Below are positions 8,939-17,339 of a DNA stretch of 64,000 bases, piece after piece. A program made the position numbers and the translations under genes. The notes beneath the pieces are model-generated. The model saw only the letters and a list, made by a program, of their open reading frames with translations, had not been told where the DNA came from and did not search any database. Position 1 is the first letter of the stretch. The number at the start of each line of letters is the position of its first letter. Origin of the DNA: Novosphingobium piscinae (GTDB taxonomy: Bacteria; Pseudomonadota; Alphaproteobacteria; Sphingomonadales; Sphingomonadaceae); NCBI RefSeq assembly GCF_014230355.1, contig NZ_JACLAX010000006.1, forward strand, positions 62,001 to 126,000, given 5' to 3'.

Positions 8939-9435
8939 GCCGTGATCAGGTTCGTTCCAAAATGCCTAGATCCTACGAGCAGGTGGATGAGGACATAGAT
9001 GGAACGTCATTCGACCAGTACTTCGAGCTGGGTGTGACATTTCACTACAACTCAGGGCTCTGTCTGGACGGTATCGAGCTGTACAGGCCTGAAAGTGCGA
9101 TATTCCATGGTATCGACCTGCTGAGTTTGGCTCGCGGCGAGGCCAATGCCCTGCTGACCAAGCTCGACCCCGAGACCCGGATCGTTTACGATGACGCAAC
9201 GGCCTATGGCCTGTCGCTTGCGGCGATTGCCGAAGATCCGGACGACATCGGTGACGATGCACCGGTTGGAACCGTCGCATTCGGGGTATCCGGATTTTTC
9301 GGGGATCCGGATCAGGATTTCTCGACCATGGATGTGTGGGAACTGGCAGACGGACTCGGTGTGGTGGCGCAGGAGTTCGTCCGGGAGTACTTTGGCGAGA
9401 GGCCTGATCGCGAGGTCGATCCACAGCCCAGGTAG
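8884..9435 (+). CDS. Hypothetical acidic protein
   Basis: An unrecognised 183-residue, strongly acidic soluble protein with no signal peptide or membrane helix. It opens with an EFRFGMSRDQVRSKMPRSYE segment and continues with a beta-rich FDQYFELGVTFHYNSG core. This pattern recalls small immunity-like or DUF-type proteins that begin with a FGMS-x-x-x-V helix. A GGAAAG sits about 10 bases before the ATG. Codon use is plausible but GC is lower than in neighbouring genes, as in other accessory genes here. No toxin gene lies beside it, so an immunity role is not supported by context. Confidence 0.6.
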   Translation: MVWQIVPLKGSEEFRFGMSRDQVRSKMPRSYEQVDEDIDGTSFDQYFELGVTFHYNSGLCLDGIELYRPESAIFHGIDLLSLARGEANALLTKLDPETRIVYDDATAYGLSLAAIAEDPDDIGDDAPVGTVAFGVSGFFGDPDQDFSTMDVWELADGLGVVAQEFVREYFGERPDREVDPQPR

Positions 9436-9489
9436 TCCTGCGCCAAGGTCAATTCATACCGCCGCGGTCGGCCGCCGTGACCACCGCCC

Positions 9490-9636
9490 GACGATGACAT
9501 GCGCAAGACCACCGACGCGCAGCGACGGGGCTTTCACAAGGCGGTCAAGGCCGGGGTCAGGCTGGCCTTTGGCACCGACGCGGGGATCTTCCCGCACGGG
9601 CTCAACGCGCGCCAGTTCCCGTACATGGTGCGCCGG
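9490..9636 (+). pseudogene. Fragment of a metal-dependent amidohydrolase
   Basis: About 45 codons translate to a sequence rich in amidohydrolase signature: [20 protein letters not shown] then [12 protein letters not shown]. In imidazolonepropionase/Xaa-Pro-type amidohydrolases this segment carries the metal-binding FGTD-x-G and the PHG motif near the C-terminus. An in-frame stop lies at 9478-9480, and after MVR the reading frame loses all resemblance, so neither end is intact. It is a gene relic. The frame runs on to 9801 without meaning. The rest of the 9436-9782 stretch contains nothing else I can name. Confidence 0.7.
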
Positions 9637-9782
9637 ACCGGTCGCCCACGTGATGCGGGGTGGTGGCGAAGTCGGTCAGCCTTTGTCAGGGCCGGGCGCG
9701 TCGCGGCTGGGCCGTGTCGTGAAGATGTCGTGTTCGGCATGCGCCGAGAGCTTTATGACGGGGCGCAATCCAGGAGGTTCTC

Positions 9783-10316
9783 GTGCACATCAGTTCCCTG
9801 AAACTCGTCGATACCCGTCTCGCCCGGGCGATGTCGCAGGAAGAGTTGGCCATGGCTTGCGCTCTCAGTGCGCGGACGATCCAGCGCATCGAGGCAGGAC
9901 ATTCGGCCTCGCTGGAAAGCACCAAGGCGCTGCTTGCCGTGCTTGGCGTGGATATCCTCGACGATCCCGCTCCGACCGACCCGCAGTATCCGCTATTGCC
10001 ATGGCGCCTGGTCGGCCGCCAGATCGCGGGACGTCTCCGGCTAGGCGCAAGTCTGGGGTTCGATGGGCTGCGGCTGGTCTGTGCCGCCGTGCTGCTGGTC
10101 GTGGCCGCGGCCAAGCTGGTGGTGCCGGGACAGGCCGGCTGGTTTGTCGCTCCGGGCCGCCAGGTGGTGGGTCTGGTCGCCAGCCCTCCGCCCGGCGCGC
10201 GCGAGGTATTGGGCTACGGCTTGGTTCCGGTGATGCTCGCCGCGGCCATGCTGATGCTGCTCAGCATGGCCCGCGTCCGGGCGGTTGTCCGCGATCACAC
10301 CGCGCGTCGGCGCTGA
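9783..10316 (+). CDS. XRE-family helix-turn-helix protein with two membrane helices
   Basis: Probable transcription regulator anchored in the inner membrane. Residues 5-60 form a Cro/C1-type helix-turn-helix ([20 protein letters not shown] then [13 protein letters not shown]). Two hydrophobic segments follow, at about 96-114 and 144-162, and a short basic tail. The GTG start at 9783 is well placed behind AGGAGG at 9772-9777. It follows the amidohydrolase relic and converges with the phosphohexomutase gene, so no operon partner is visible. The target genes are unknown. Such HTH-membrane proteins in sphingomonads are usually small single genes. Confidence 0.85.
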   Translation: MHISSLKLVDTRLARAMSQEELAMACALSARTIQRIEAGHSASLESTKALLAVLGVDILDDPAPTDPQYPLLPWRLVGRQIAGRLRLGASLGFDGLRLVCAAVLLVVAAAKLVVPGQAGWFVAPGRQVVGLVASPPPGAREVLGYGLVPVMLAAAMLMLLSMARVRAVVRDHTARRR

Positions 10317-10343
10317 GCTGGGGAGCATCGGGCACGGGCGCGG

Positions 10344-11819
10344 TCACACCGTCGCGGCGACCAGATCCAGCGCCGCTCCGTTGAGCGCCTGCGCCGTCGC
10401 CTGGTCCTCGGCCTCGGTGTAGCAGCGCAGCTCCGGCGCATTGCCCGATCCGCGCAAGTGGATGATCCGCTGATTGGCGAAGGTCATCCGCACCCCGTCG
10501 GTCAGGTCGAGCCCGGTGAGCGGCGCACCGGCCGCCGGGGCGAAGGCGCGGTCGAGGCGATCCCGCCGGGCGGCTGCGTCGGCCGGCAGCAGCCAGGCCA
10601 TCAGCGCGTCGCGGCGTTCGGGGGCGAAGGCCTCGAGCCGGTTGCTGAAGGTTACGCGCGGCGGCAGGGCGTCGAGCAGATCGCGCAGCCGCCCCGATCC
10701 GGCCGCAACCAGCGCGGCGACGATCGGCAGCACCGCGTCGCGCGTCGGCAATGCCCCCAGCCGGCGGCCATCGCGATCGAGCGGGGAGGCGAGCAGGAAT
10801 CCGCCATTGGCTTCATAGCCGCCGACGTGTCCTTCGCCCGCGGCCAGCGCGGCATCCATCGCCGCGATCACGAAGGGCGAGCCGATCCGCGTCCGATGGA
10901 CCCGCGCGAAGGCCCCGGACTGTTCGACCAGCGTGTTGCTGCTGACCGGGGTGACGACACTGGCGATCCCCAACGCCCGCGCGCACAGCACGCCCAGCAC
11001 GTCGCCGCGCAGCCATTCGCCGGTGTGGTCGGCCAGCAACGGCCGGTCGCTGTCGCCATCGGTCGAGGCGATCGCATCGAACCCGTATTTGGCTGCCCAT
11101 ACCCGCGCGAGCGCGATGTCCTCGTCCCGCACGGCTTCGGTATCGACCGGGATGAAGCGGTCTGACCGCCCGAGCGGGACCGCCTCGGCGCCCAGCGCGG
11201 TCAGGATGGCAACCAGGAGATCGCGCCCCACCGCCGAATGCTGGTAGACCCCGATACGGCGCCCGGCGAGCGCGGCAGGCCCGAAAAAGTCACGATAGCG
11301 GGCGATGTAGCCGGGGGCGATGTCGATCGTGTCGGGCAGTGGCAGCGGGGCGTCGAGCATGCCGTCGGAGGTCCACCGCTGCCGGTCGAAGACGATCTCC
11401 TGGCGGGTGATTCCGGGCTCGTCGGCCTTGAGGATCTCGCCCCGCGGGCGGTAGAACTTGATGCCGTTGCGATCGTCCGGAATGTGGCTGCCGGTGACCA
11501 TCAGCGAAGGCATGCCCTGGGCGAAGGCCCAGTCGGCCAGGGCGGGGGTGGGAACAAAACCACAGAACACCGGCTCACCGCCCAGGTCGCGCACGGCCTG
11601 GGCGCAGGCGGTCAGGATCCGCGGGGTGCTCGGCCGCAGATCACCTGCCAGCGCCACCCGGTGTCCTTGCCCCCAGGCTCCCTCCTTGGCCAGGAACTGC
11701 AGAAACCCGGCGGTATAGGCATAGCACACCCGGTCGGTCATCGCGCTGACCAGCCCCCGCGCACCGCTGGTGCCGAAGGCCACGCCCGTTCGCTGCATGA
11801 TGTCGGAAACGGTGCTCAA
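10344..11819 (-). CDS. Phosphomannomutase/phosphoglucomutase-family phosphohexomutase
   Basis: Cytosolic alpha-D-phosphohexomutase that interconverts hexose 6-phosphate and 1-phosphate, feeding nucleotide-sugar synthesis. The 491-residue length and four-domain pattern fit the family. The phosphoserine loop reads TGSHIP (Ser111) where most members have TASHNP. The magnesium loop DGDSDR is at 254-259, the sugar loop GGYEANGG is near 338-345, and the phosphate-binding RGSGNAPELR lies near the C-terminus. The substituted phosphoserine loop leaves mannose versus glucose preference open. It sits in the same orientation as the UDP-glucuronate decarboxylase gene 178 bases upstream, suggesting a shared polysaccharide role. 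Confidence 0.9.
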   Translation of the reverse strand: MSTVSDIMQRTGVAFGTSGARGLVSAMTDRVCYAYTAGFLQFLAKEGAWGQGHRVALAGDLRPSTPRILTACAQAVRDLGGEPVFCGFVPTPALADWAFAQGMPSLMVTGSHIPDDRNGIKFYRPRGEILKADEPGITRQEIVFDRQRWTSDGMLDAPLPLPDTIDIAPGYIARYRDFFGPAALAGRRIGVYQHSAVGRDLLVAILTALGAEAVPLGRSDRFIPVDTEAVRDEDIALARVWAAKYGFDAIASTDGDSDRPLLADHTGEWLRGDVLGVLCARALGIASVVTPVSSNTLVEQSGAFARVHRTRIGSPFVIAAMDAALAAGEGHVGGYEANGGFLLASPLDRDGRRLGALPTRDAVLPIVAALVAAGSGRLRDLLDALPPRVTFSNRLEAFAPERRDALMAWLLPADAAARRDRLDRAFAPAAGAPLTGLDLTDGVRMTFANQRIIHLRGSGNAPELRCYTEAEDQATAQALNGAALDLVAATV

Positions 11820-11997
11820 GTCCGGTCCTTCGTTAGTGATGCCGTCCTAACTCGCTCGTTGCACGGCTCCGATGAAGACCACTGCTTGCCAATGGTTCCA
11901 ATGGCCCTCGGATCAACAAAACAAGGCTGCCGTCTCGCGAACGAGCTCCCTGCGCCGACCTCTGCTGTCTGTCGGAGCAGGCTGCGTGCAGGCCACG

Positions 11998-12945
11998 TTA
12001 CCCGTTCACTACCGTCCGAAAATAGGCGATCGTTTCCTTGAGGCCATCGGCCAGTGCCACCTTGGGTTCCCAGCCGAGCGCCGACTTGGCGAGGCTGTTG
12101 TCGGGGCGGCGCTGCTTGGGATCGTCCTGCGGCAGCGGCTCGAAACGGATGCGCGAGGACGAGCCGGTGAGGCTGAGGACCGTCTCGGCCAGCTCGAGCA
12201 TGGTGAATTCGCCCGGATTGCCGATGTTCACCGGCCCGACGAACTCGGCCGGCGAATCCATCAGCCGCATCATCCCGTCGATCAGGTCATCGACATAGCA
12301 GAAGCTGCGCGTCTGAAGGCCATCGCCATAGACGGTGATGTCCTGCCCGAGCAGCGCCTGGACGATGAAGTTCGACACCACCCGGCCGTCCTTCGGATGC
12401 ATCCGCGGGCCATAGGTGTTGAAGATCCGCATCACCTTGATCTCCAGCTTGTGCTGGCGATGATAGTCGAAGAACAGCGTCTCGGCGCACCGCTTGCCCT
12501 CGTCGTAGCAGCTGCGAATACCGATCGGGTTGACGTTGCCCCAGTAGCTCTCGGGCTGGGGATGGACGGCAGGGTCGCCATAGACCTCGCTGGTCGAGGC
12601 CTGGAGGATCCGTGCCTTCACCCGCTTGGCGAGACCGAGCATGTTGATCGCGCCGTGCACGCTTGTCTTGGTCGTCTGCACCGGGTCGGTCTGGTAGTGC
12701 ACGGGGCTGGCCGGACAGGCGAGATTGTAGATCCGGTCGATCTCGAGATAGATCGGCATGGTCACGTCATGGCGGACCAGCTCGAAGGTCGGGACCGCCA
12801 GCAGATGGTGGATGTTGCGGCGCTGGCCGGTGTAGAAATTGTCGAGACAGAGCACCTCGTTGCCGCGCTCAATCAAGCGGTCACACAGGTGCGAACCAAG
12901 AAAACCCGCACCGCCCGTAACCAGGATCCGGTCCATCGAATACAT
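11998..12945 (-). CDS. UDP-glucuronate decarboxylase (UDP-xylose synthase), extended SDR
   Basis: Predicted to oxidise and decarboxylate UDP-glucuronate to UDP-xylose with bound NAD. The 315-residue protein has the Rossmann motif [10 protein letters not shown] at residues 10-19 and the YxxxK pair Tyr147/Lys151 inside the diagnostic stretch [39 protein letters not shown] also favours UXS over other epimerases. Met1 or Met4 could be the start. It is separate from the capsule locus but could supply a pentose to surface glycans. No UDP-glucose dehydrogenase is visible in the window. Confidence 0.9.
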   Translation of the reverse strand: MYSMDRILVTGGAGFLGSHLCDRLIERGNEVLCLDNFYTGQRRNIHHLLAVPTFELVRHDVTMPIYLEIDRIYNLACPASPVHYQTDPVQTTKTSVHGAINMLGLAKRVKARILQASTSEVYGDPAVHPQPESYWGNVNPIGIRSCYDEGKRCAETLFFDYHRQHKLEIKVMRIFNTYGPRMHPKDGRVVSNFIVQALLGQDITVYGDGLQTRSFCYVDDLIDGMMRLMDSPAEFVGPVNIGNPGEFTMLELAETVLSLTGSSSRIRFEPLPQDDPKQRRPDNSLAKSALGWEPKVALADGLKETIAYFRTVVNG

Positions 12946-13130
12946 GTTTGCCCCAGTTCACCTGATCGTCGAGCCGCGCCAGCCACAGGCTCCCGCCGCC
13001 TTCCAAAGCCGAGGCCTTACCCTTAGTCAAGAACTTGACCTGTTTGGCGTCGGCCGGTGTCACGGTCGTCCCGATAGGACACGGTCGCGGCTGCGCCCGA
13101 AGGCGATGATCTGTCCCGATGTCAGATATC

Positions 13131-13217
13131 TGGTGCGGTCGAGAAGACTCGAACTTCCACGGGCTTTCGCCCACAACGACCTCAACGTTGCGCGTCTACC
13201 AATTCCGCCACGACCGC
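13131..13217 (-). tRNA. tRNA-Leu (anticodon GAG)
   Basis: Read on the minus strand this is an 87-base class II tRNA. The acceptor stem GCGGTCG/CGACCGC is perfect, and the D arm contains TGGTAGACGCG. The anticodon stem CAACG/CGTTG encloses the loop TTGAGGT with anticodon GAG. A long variable arm and a T arm with GTTCGAGT follow. The discriminator is A and the 3' CCA is encoded (13131-13133). It decodes CUC and CUU leucine codons. Confidence 0.95.
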
Positions 13218-13330
13218 TAAATCGACAGGGCGCCGCTCCATTCGGAGCCTGCCCCGCGGGGTAGGAGCGCGCCCCTAGCAAACCACCGGGGGGGGTGCAA
13301 GCGCGGATATGCGGTTTTGGCTAGGCGCGG

Positions 13331-14140
13331 TCAGCCTGGCATCCAGCCGTACTCGACCGCGTCGGCGGTGCGCGGCACGTCGGTCCGGGCCTCGTTGATG
13401 GTCACGCTCTCACCCGGGGCGAGCTGCCGCTTGGGCGGAGCGACATCGAACTGGTAGACGATGCGGTTCTGCTTGTCGCGCAGCACGATCCGGATGGTGG
13501 GGACGGTCCGGCGCTGGGTGCCGACATTTGTCACCTTGCCGCTGATCCCGAAGAATTCGGTGCCGTTGGGCAGGGTGCGCCGGTCCATCCGGTTGTGCGG
13601 GAAATCGAGCGCGAGATCGGGCTGCGGCCCGGCGAAGGTCTGCCGCGCCAGCGGTGCCCAGTCCGGCAGGCCGTACCAGGCGACCGCGCCGATCGCCGTC
13701 AAGGCGATCACCGCGAAGGCGGCCGCGCCCAGCGTGTAGAGCTTGAGCGGGTTGCGGCGCGGCCGGAACGGCGGCTCATGCGCGAAGGTTGAGCCGCTGT
13801 AGGCGCTTTCGTCGTCGTCGTAGAATGGCGCGGCGACCGGTTCGCGCGGGGCCGCAGCCGTGACCGGCGGAGGATCGATCGGCGCAGCGGCAGGCGGCGG
13901 AGCGGGCTCCGCCGCGCGCGGCGCCGCTGGCGGCGGCATGGGAGAATCATCGGCCACGACTGCCGGCGCGGGGGGCACGGGGGCCGGCGCGGCAGGCAGC
14001 TCGATGTCCGGGCCCGACTGGAACCAGCTGTGCCGGCACTTCGCGCAACGGACTGTGCGTCCATCGATCCCGATGGCGCTGTCGGGCACAACATAGCGGG
14101 TCGCGCAGGCAGGGCAGGCGATGATCATTGCGGGTGTCAT
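13331..14140 (-). CDS. MJ0042-type zinc-ribbon membrane protein
   Basis: A 269-residue protein with an N-terminal zinc ribbon (CPAC then CAKC, near residues 8-36). A long proline/alanine-rich linker (about 45-115) follows, then one membrane helix (about 140-160) and a C-terminal beta-rich domain like the DUF3426 domain (SGKVTNVGTQRRTVPTIRIV). The combination is widespread in proteobacteria; its function is unknown. I chose the ATG at 14140 because GGGG lies six bases upstream; the ATG at 14128 gives the common MIIACPAC start. It is divergent from ftsE with 192 bases between them, which may hold both promoters. Confidence 0.88.
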   Translation of the reverse strand: MTPAMIIACPACATRYVVPDSAIGIDGRTVRCAKCRHSWFQSGPDIELPAAPAPVPPAPAVVADDSPMPPPAAPRAAEPAPPPAAAPIDPPPVTAAAPREPVAAPFYDDDESAYSGSTFAHEPPFRPRRNPLKLYTLGAAAFAVIALTAIGAVAWYGLPDWAPLARQTFAGPQPDLALDFPHNRMDRRTLPNGTEFFGISGKVTNVGTQRRTVPTIRIVLRDKQNRIVYQFDVAPPKRQLAPGESVTINEARTDVPRTADAVEYGWMPG

Positions 14141-14332
14141 GCCCTGCCCCGGCGGGTCGAACAAGGCCGGGGGGCGCAGGCTGTGCGCGCGCGCCCCTTT
14201 TTTCCACATCGATTGATGGTTATAGCCCGCGCAAGAGGGAACGGGCCGGCGGCGCGAAGCAGCTGCGGGCAGGGCCCAGGGGGATCGGACCGGTCGTGAC
14301 AAGAATGACGCCTGCATGACGGTTTCACGGCC

Positions 14333-15061
14333 ATGAGTTCCGCCCCGGTGGGCGAGATCGTCCAGTTCGATAACGTCGGTCTGCGCTACGAGAGCAGTCG
14401 CGAGGTGCTCACCGACATCTCCTTCACGCTGTTTCCCGGCAGCTTCTATTTCCTCACCGGGGCGAGCGGCGCGGGCAAGACCTCGCTGCTGCGCCTGCTC
14501 TATCTCGCGCAGCGCCCGTCGCGCGGGGTAGTGCGGATGTTCGGCACCGACACGATCACGCTCCCGCGGGACCGGCTGCCCCTGCTGCGCCGCCGCCTGG
14601 GCGTGGTGTTCCAGGATTTCCGCCTCGTCTCGCACCTCTCCGCCTTCGACAACGTCGCGCTGCCGCTGCGGGTGGCCGGGGTGGCCGAGAGCGAGCTGGT
14701 CCAGCCGGTGCGCGACATGCTCGAATGGGTCGGTCTGGCCGACCGCATGGCGGCGCGCCCGGCGACGCTGTCCGGCGGCGAGCAGCAGCGGGTCGCGATC
14801 GCCCGGGCGGTGATCGGTCGGCCGCAGCTGCTGGTCGCCGACGAGCCGACCGGCAACGTCGATCCGGACATGGCGCTCAAGCTGCTGCGCCTGTTCGAGG
14901 CGATGAACCGGCTCGGTACCACCGTGGTGGTGGCGACCCATGATGCCCACCTGCTGCGGCAGGTGCCCGACAGCCTGATCATGCGGCTCGATCGCGGGCG
15001 GCTGTCCGATCCCACCGGCGCGCTGCGCTATCCGCCGCGCCGCGCGGCCGGCCCGGTGTGA
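14333..15061 (+). CDS. ftsE: FtsE, cell-division ABC transporter ATPase
   Basis: ATPase of the FtsEX complex, which couples the divisome to peptidoglycan hydrolase control at the septum. The 242 residues show Walker A GASGAGKT (43-50), the Q-loop VFQDFRLV, the ABC signature LSGGEQQR and Walker [13 protein letters not shown]. ftsX follows 10 bases downstream on the same strand. The ATG at 14333 gives a normal N-terminus ([18 protein letters not shown]). The first of four same-strand, closely spaced genes (ftsE, ftsX, ydcF-like, plsC). Confidence 0.95.
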   Translation: MSSAPVGEIVQFDNVGLRYESSREVLTDISFTLFPGSFYFLTGASGAGKTSLLRLLYLAQRPSRGVVRMFGTDTITLPRDRLPLLRRRLGVVFQDFRLVSHLSAFDNVALPLRVAGVAESELVQPVRDMLEWVGLADRMAARPATLSGGEQQRVAIARAVIGRPQLLVADEPTGNVDPDMALKLLRLFEAMNRLGTTVVVATHDAHLLRQVPDSLIMRLDRGRLSDPTGALRYPPRRAAGPV

Positions 15062-15071
15062 GAGGCGGACG

Positions 15072-16079
15072 ATGAGCGAACCCGATCCCAACGGTCTCGG
15101 CCGCCTGAGCGAGCAGCCGGCCGTGTCCGATGCGCTCCCGGACGATCCGTCCGGCGTGTCCGGCACCCAGACCGCCCGGCGCGCGCGGCGGGCCGAGATC
15201 GTTCCGCAGGACCGCCTGCAGGGGCCGATCCCCTGGGTCATCGCGATCATGGTCGGCCTGATGGTGATCGCTGCCGCCGGGGCCCTGGCGCTGCGCAACA
15301 CCGGACAGACGGCGGCCTCCGACCTGGCCGGGGGCATCACCGTCCAGATTGTCGAGGCCCGGCCCGAGGTGCGGGCACGCCTGGCCGCGCGCGCGGCCGA
15401 GGTGCTGCGGCGCCAGCCGGGGGTGAGCGAGGTGGCGATCGTCCCGCCGGGCGAGCTGGCCGCGCTGGTCGAACCCTGGCTCGGCCGGGTCGATGGTGCC
15501 CCGGACGATCCCGCCGGAGCCGACAGCGGCTTGCCGGTCCCCGCGTTGATCGACGCCCGGCTGGCCGGACCGGCCGATCCGGCGCGGCTCGCGGCACTGG
15601 GCGCAGCCCTGCGCGCCGAGGTTCCGGCAGCGCGGGTCGATGCCCAGTCGACCTGGCTGACCCCGGTGTTCGGGGCGATCGAATCCCTGACCTGGTTGGC
15701 CCTCGCGCTGATCGTGCTGCTTGGCCTCGCCACCGGGGCGGCGGTGCTGCTGGCGGCCCGCACCGCGCTGGGCAACAACCGGGCGACGATCGAGATCGTC
15801 CACCTGCTCGGCGGGACCGATGCGCAGATCGCCGGGATCTTCCAGCGCGCCACCGCGCTCGACGCGGCCGGCGGCAGCCTTGCCGGCTTTGCCGCGGCCT
15901 GGATCGTGGTGAGCCTGCTGGGCCGCACCTTCGCCGCGCTGCAGGCCGGACTGGTCACGGGCGGGGCACTCGGCTGGGGCGACTGGGCGCTGCTCGGGCT
16001 GATTCCGCTGGCGGCCGTGGCGCTGGCCACGCTCACCGCCCGCTGGACGGTGATGCGCGCGCTCAAGGGCATGCTATAG
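15072..16079 (+). CDS. ftsX: FtsX, cell-division ABC transporter permease
   Basis: Inner-membrane partner of FtsE that signals to periplasmic cell-wall hydrolase activators. The 335-residue protein has a cytoplasmic N-terminal region of about 55 residues, a first membrane helix near 57-78, and a large extracytoplasmic loop (about 80-195). Three C-terminal helices follow, with the conserved cytoplasmic stretch IVHLLGGTDAQIAGIFQ. This is the FtsX four-helix topology. A short gap after ftsE supports co-translation, and the YdcF-like gene starts eight bases after its stop. Confidence 0.93.
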   Translation: MSEPDPNGLGRLSEQPAVSDALPDDPSGVSGTQTARRARRAEIVPQDRLQGPIPWVIAIMVGLMVIAAAGALALRNTGQTAASDLAGGITVQIVEARPEVRARLAARAAEVLRRQPGVSEVAIVPPGELAALVEPWLGRVDGAPDDPAGADSGLPVPALIDARLAGPADPARLAALGAALRAEVPAARVDAQSTWLTPVFGAIESLTWLALALIVLLGLATGAAVLLAARTALGNNRATIEIVHLLGGTDAQIAGIFQRATALDAAGGSLAGFAAAWIVVSLLGRTFAALQAGLVTGGALGWGDWALLGLIPLAAVALATLTARWTVMRALKGML

Positions 16080-16086
16080 GCTGGAC

Positions 16087-16617
16087 ATGATCCGCCGCCT
16101 TGTCTCCTCGCTGGCCCTGGTCTGGGTGCTGGGCTTCCTGTGGTTCGCCATCTGGTTGCCGCAGCCGGTCGGCGACGTGCGGACCGACGGGGTGGTGGCG
16201 CTGACCGGGGCGGGCGGACGGATCGAGCGCGGGATCGCCGTGCTCGATCGGCACCTGGCGCCGCGGCTGCTGGTCTCGGGGGTCGACCGCGAGGTGCGCC
16301 CGCGCGAGTTCGCCGCCGAGTACGGGATCGACCCGGAGCTGCTGCGCTGCTGCATCACCCTCGGCTACGAATCGGTCGACACCCGCAGCAACGCCCGCGA
16401 GGCGGCCCGCTGGATCGCCCGCTACCGGATCCGCTCGGTGCGGCTGGTGACCAGCGACTGGCACATGCGCCGCGCCGCCTTCGATCTGGCCCAGGTGGCC
16501 CCGGCCGGGGTGACCGTGGTCGAGGATGCGGTGCGGACCCGGCCGAGTTTCTATGCCCTGTTCCTCGAATACCACAAGCTGCTCGCCCGCATGCTGCAGC
16601 GCGCCTGGGGTGACTGA
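16087..16617 (+). CDS. YdcF/ElyC-family (DUF218) membrane protein
   Basis: A 176-residue protein with an N-terminal signal-anchor helix (about 5-24) followed by a DUF218 domain. Motifs are GVVALTGAGGRIERGI, ESVDTRSNAREAA and RLVTSDWHMRRA. In Escherichia coli the related ElyC affects undecaprenyl-phosphate carrier use and envelope integrity, but the biochemical role is not settled. Tight placement between ftsX and plsC on the same strand suggests an envelope function. Confidence 0.9.
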   Translation: MIRRLVSSLALVWVLGFLWFAIWLPQPVGDVRTDGVVALTGAGGRIERGIAVLDRHLAPRLLVSGVDREVRPREFAAEYGIDPELLRCCITLGYESVDTRSNAREAARWIARYRIRSVRLVTSDWHMRRAAFDLAQVAPAGVTVVEDAVRTRPSFYALFLEYHKLLARMLQRAWGD

Positions 16618-16622
16618 CCGCC

Positions 16623-17339
16623 ATGACTGAACCCCGTGCCACCCCCGCCGAGGTGCTGCGCTCGATCCTGTTCTACGCCCTGTTCTATGGCGGCAGCGTG
16701 GTGCTGGCGCTGATCGTGACCATGCGCCTGCTGTTGCCCGGGCGCGGTTTCATCCGGACCGTGCACAGCTGGACCCGTTGGCACCGCTGGTGCGTCAACC
16801 ACGTGCTGGGCATCGCGGTGCGGATCGAGGGGGCGGTGCCGAGCGGCCCGGTGCTGGTGGCGCTCAAGCACGAGAGCTACTTCGAGGCGCTCGACCTGCC
16901 GGTGCTGCTCGACTACCCGGCGGTCTTCGCCAAGCGCGAGCTGCTCGACGTGCCGGGCTGGGGCCGCGCCGGGCGCGAATACGGGCTGATCGGGGTCGAG
17001 CGCGACCAGGGCGCCAAGGCACTGCGGGCGATGATCGCGGCCGCGCGCCAGCGCACCGCCGAAGGACGCGTGCTGGCGATCTTCCCCGAGGGTACCCGCG
17101 TGGCGCATGGCACCCGGCCGCCGCTGCAGGCCGGCTTCGCCGGGATCTACAAGCTGCTCGCGCTGCCGGTCGTGCCCGCTGCCGTGAACAGCGGAGCCAC
17201 CTACAAGCGGCGCTGGAAGACGCCCGGGACGATCACCTACCGCTTTGGCGAGACGATCCAGCCCGGGCTCCCGCGCGAGGAGATCGAGGCACGGGTCCAT
17301 GCCGCGATCAATGCCCTGAACCCGCCGGCCGCGGTGTGA
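16623..17339 (+). CDS. plsC: 1-acyl-sn-glycerol-3-phosphate acyltransferase (PlsC family)
   Basis: Inner-membrane acyltransferase that would convert lysophosphatidate to phosphatidate in phospholipid synthesis. The 238-residue protein has an N-terminal membrane helix (about 15-36). The catalytic block is HESYFE (His83 to Glu88), an HX4E form of the usual HX4D. The second block is the phosphate-binding FPEGTR at 154-159. The Asp-to-Glu change keeps the charge and occurs in alphaproteobacterial relatives, so I expect activity. The stop overlaps the GTG start of the next gene (GTGA), which indicates translational coupling. Confidence 0.9.
   Translation: MTEPRATPAEVLRSILFYALFYGGSVVLALIVTMRLLLPGRGFIRTVHSWTRWHRWCVNHVLGIAVRIEGAVPSGPVLVALKHESYFEALDLPVLLDYPAVFAKRELLDVPGWGRAGREYGLIGVERDQGAKALRAMIAAARQRTAEGRVLAIFPEGTRVAHGTRPPLQAGFAGIYKLLALPVVPAAVNSGATYKRRWKTPGTITYRFGETIQPGLPREEIEARVHAAINALNPPAAV

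Noticed and set aside
8342..10316. Prophage or toxin-immunity island
   Set aside because: The genes look accessory, but there is no integrase, toxin or phage gene, and no attachment-site duplication that I can see.
10458..11165. 235-codon plus-strand frame
   Set aside because: Antisense to the phosphohexomutase; composition is that of a mirrored coding frame.
13131..13217. tRNA-associated integration site
   Set aside because: The tRNA-Leu could serve as an attachment site, but no integrase or repeated 3' end of the tRNA was seen in the window.
14141..16072. Open frame continuing upstream of the zinc-ribbon gene on the minus strand
   Set aside because: The frame stays open across ftsE and ftsX only because of high GC; similarity starts at the zinc ribbon near 14128-14140.
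16778..17335. Upstream extension of the NRAMP frame
   Set aside because: It overlaps plsC in another frame and is arginine-rich nonsense; the GTG at 17336 explains the coupling.
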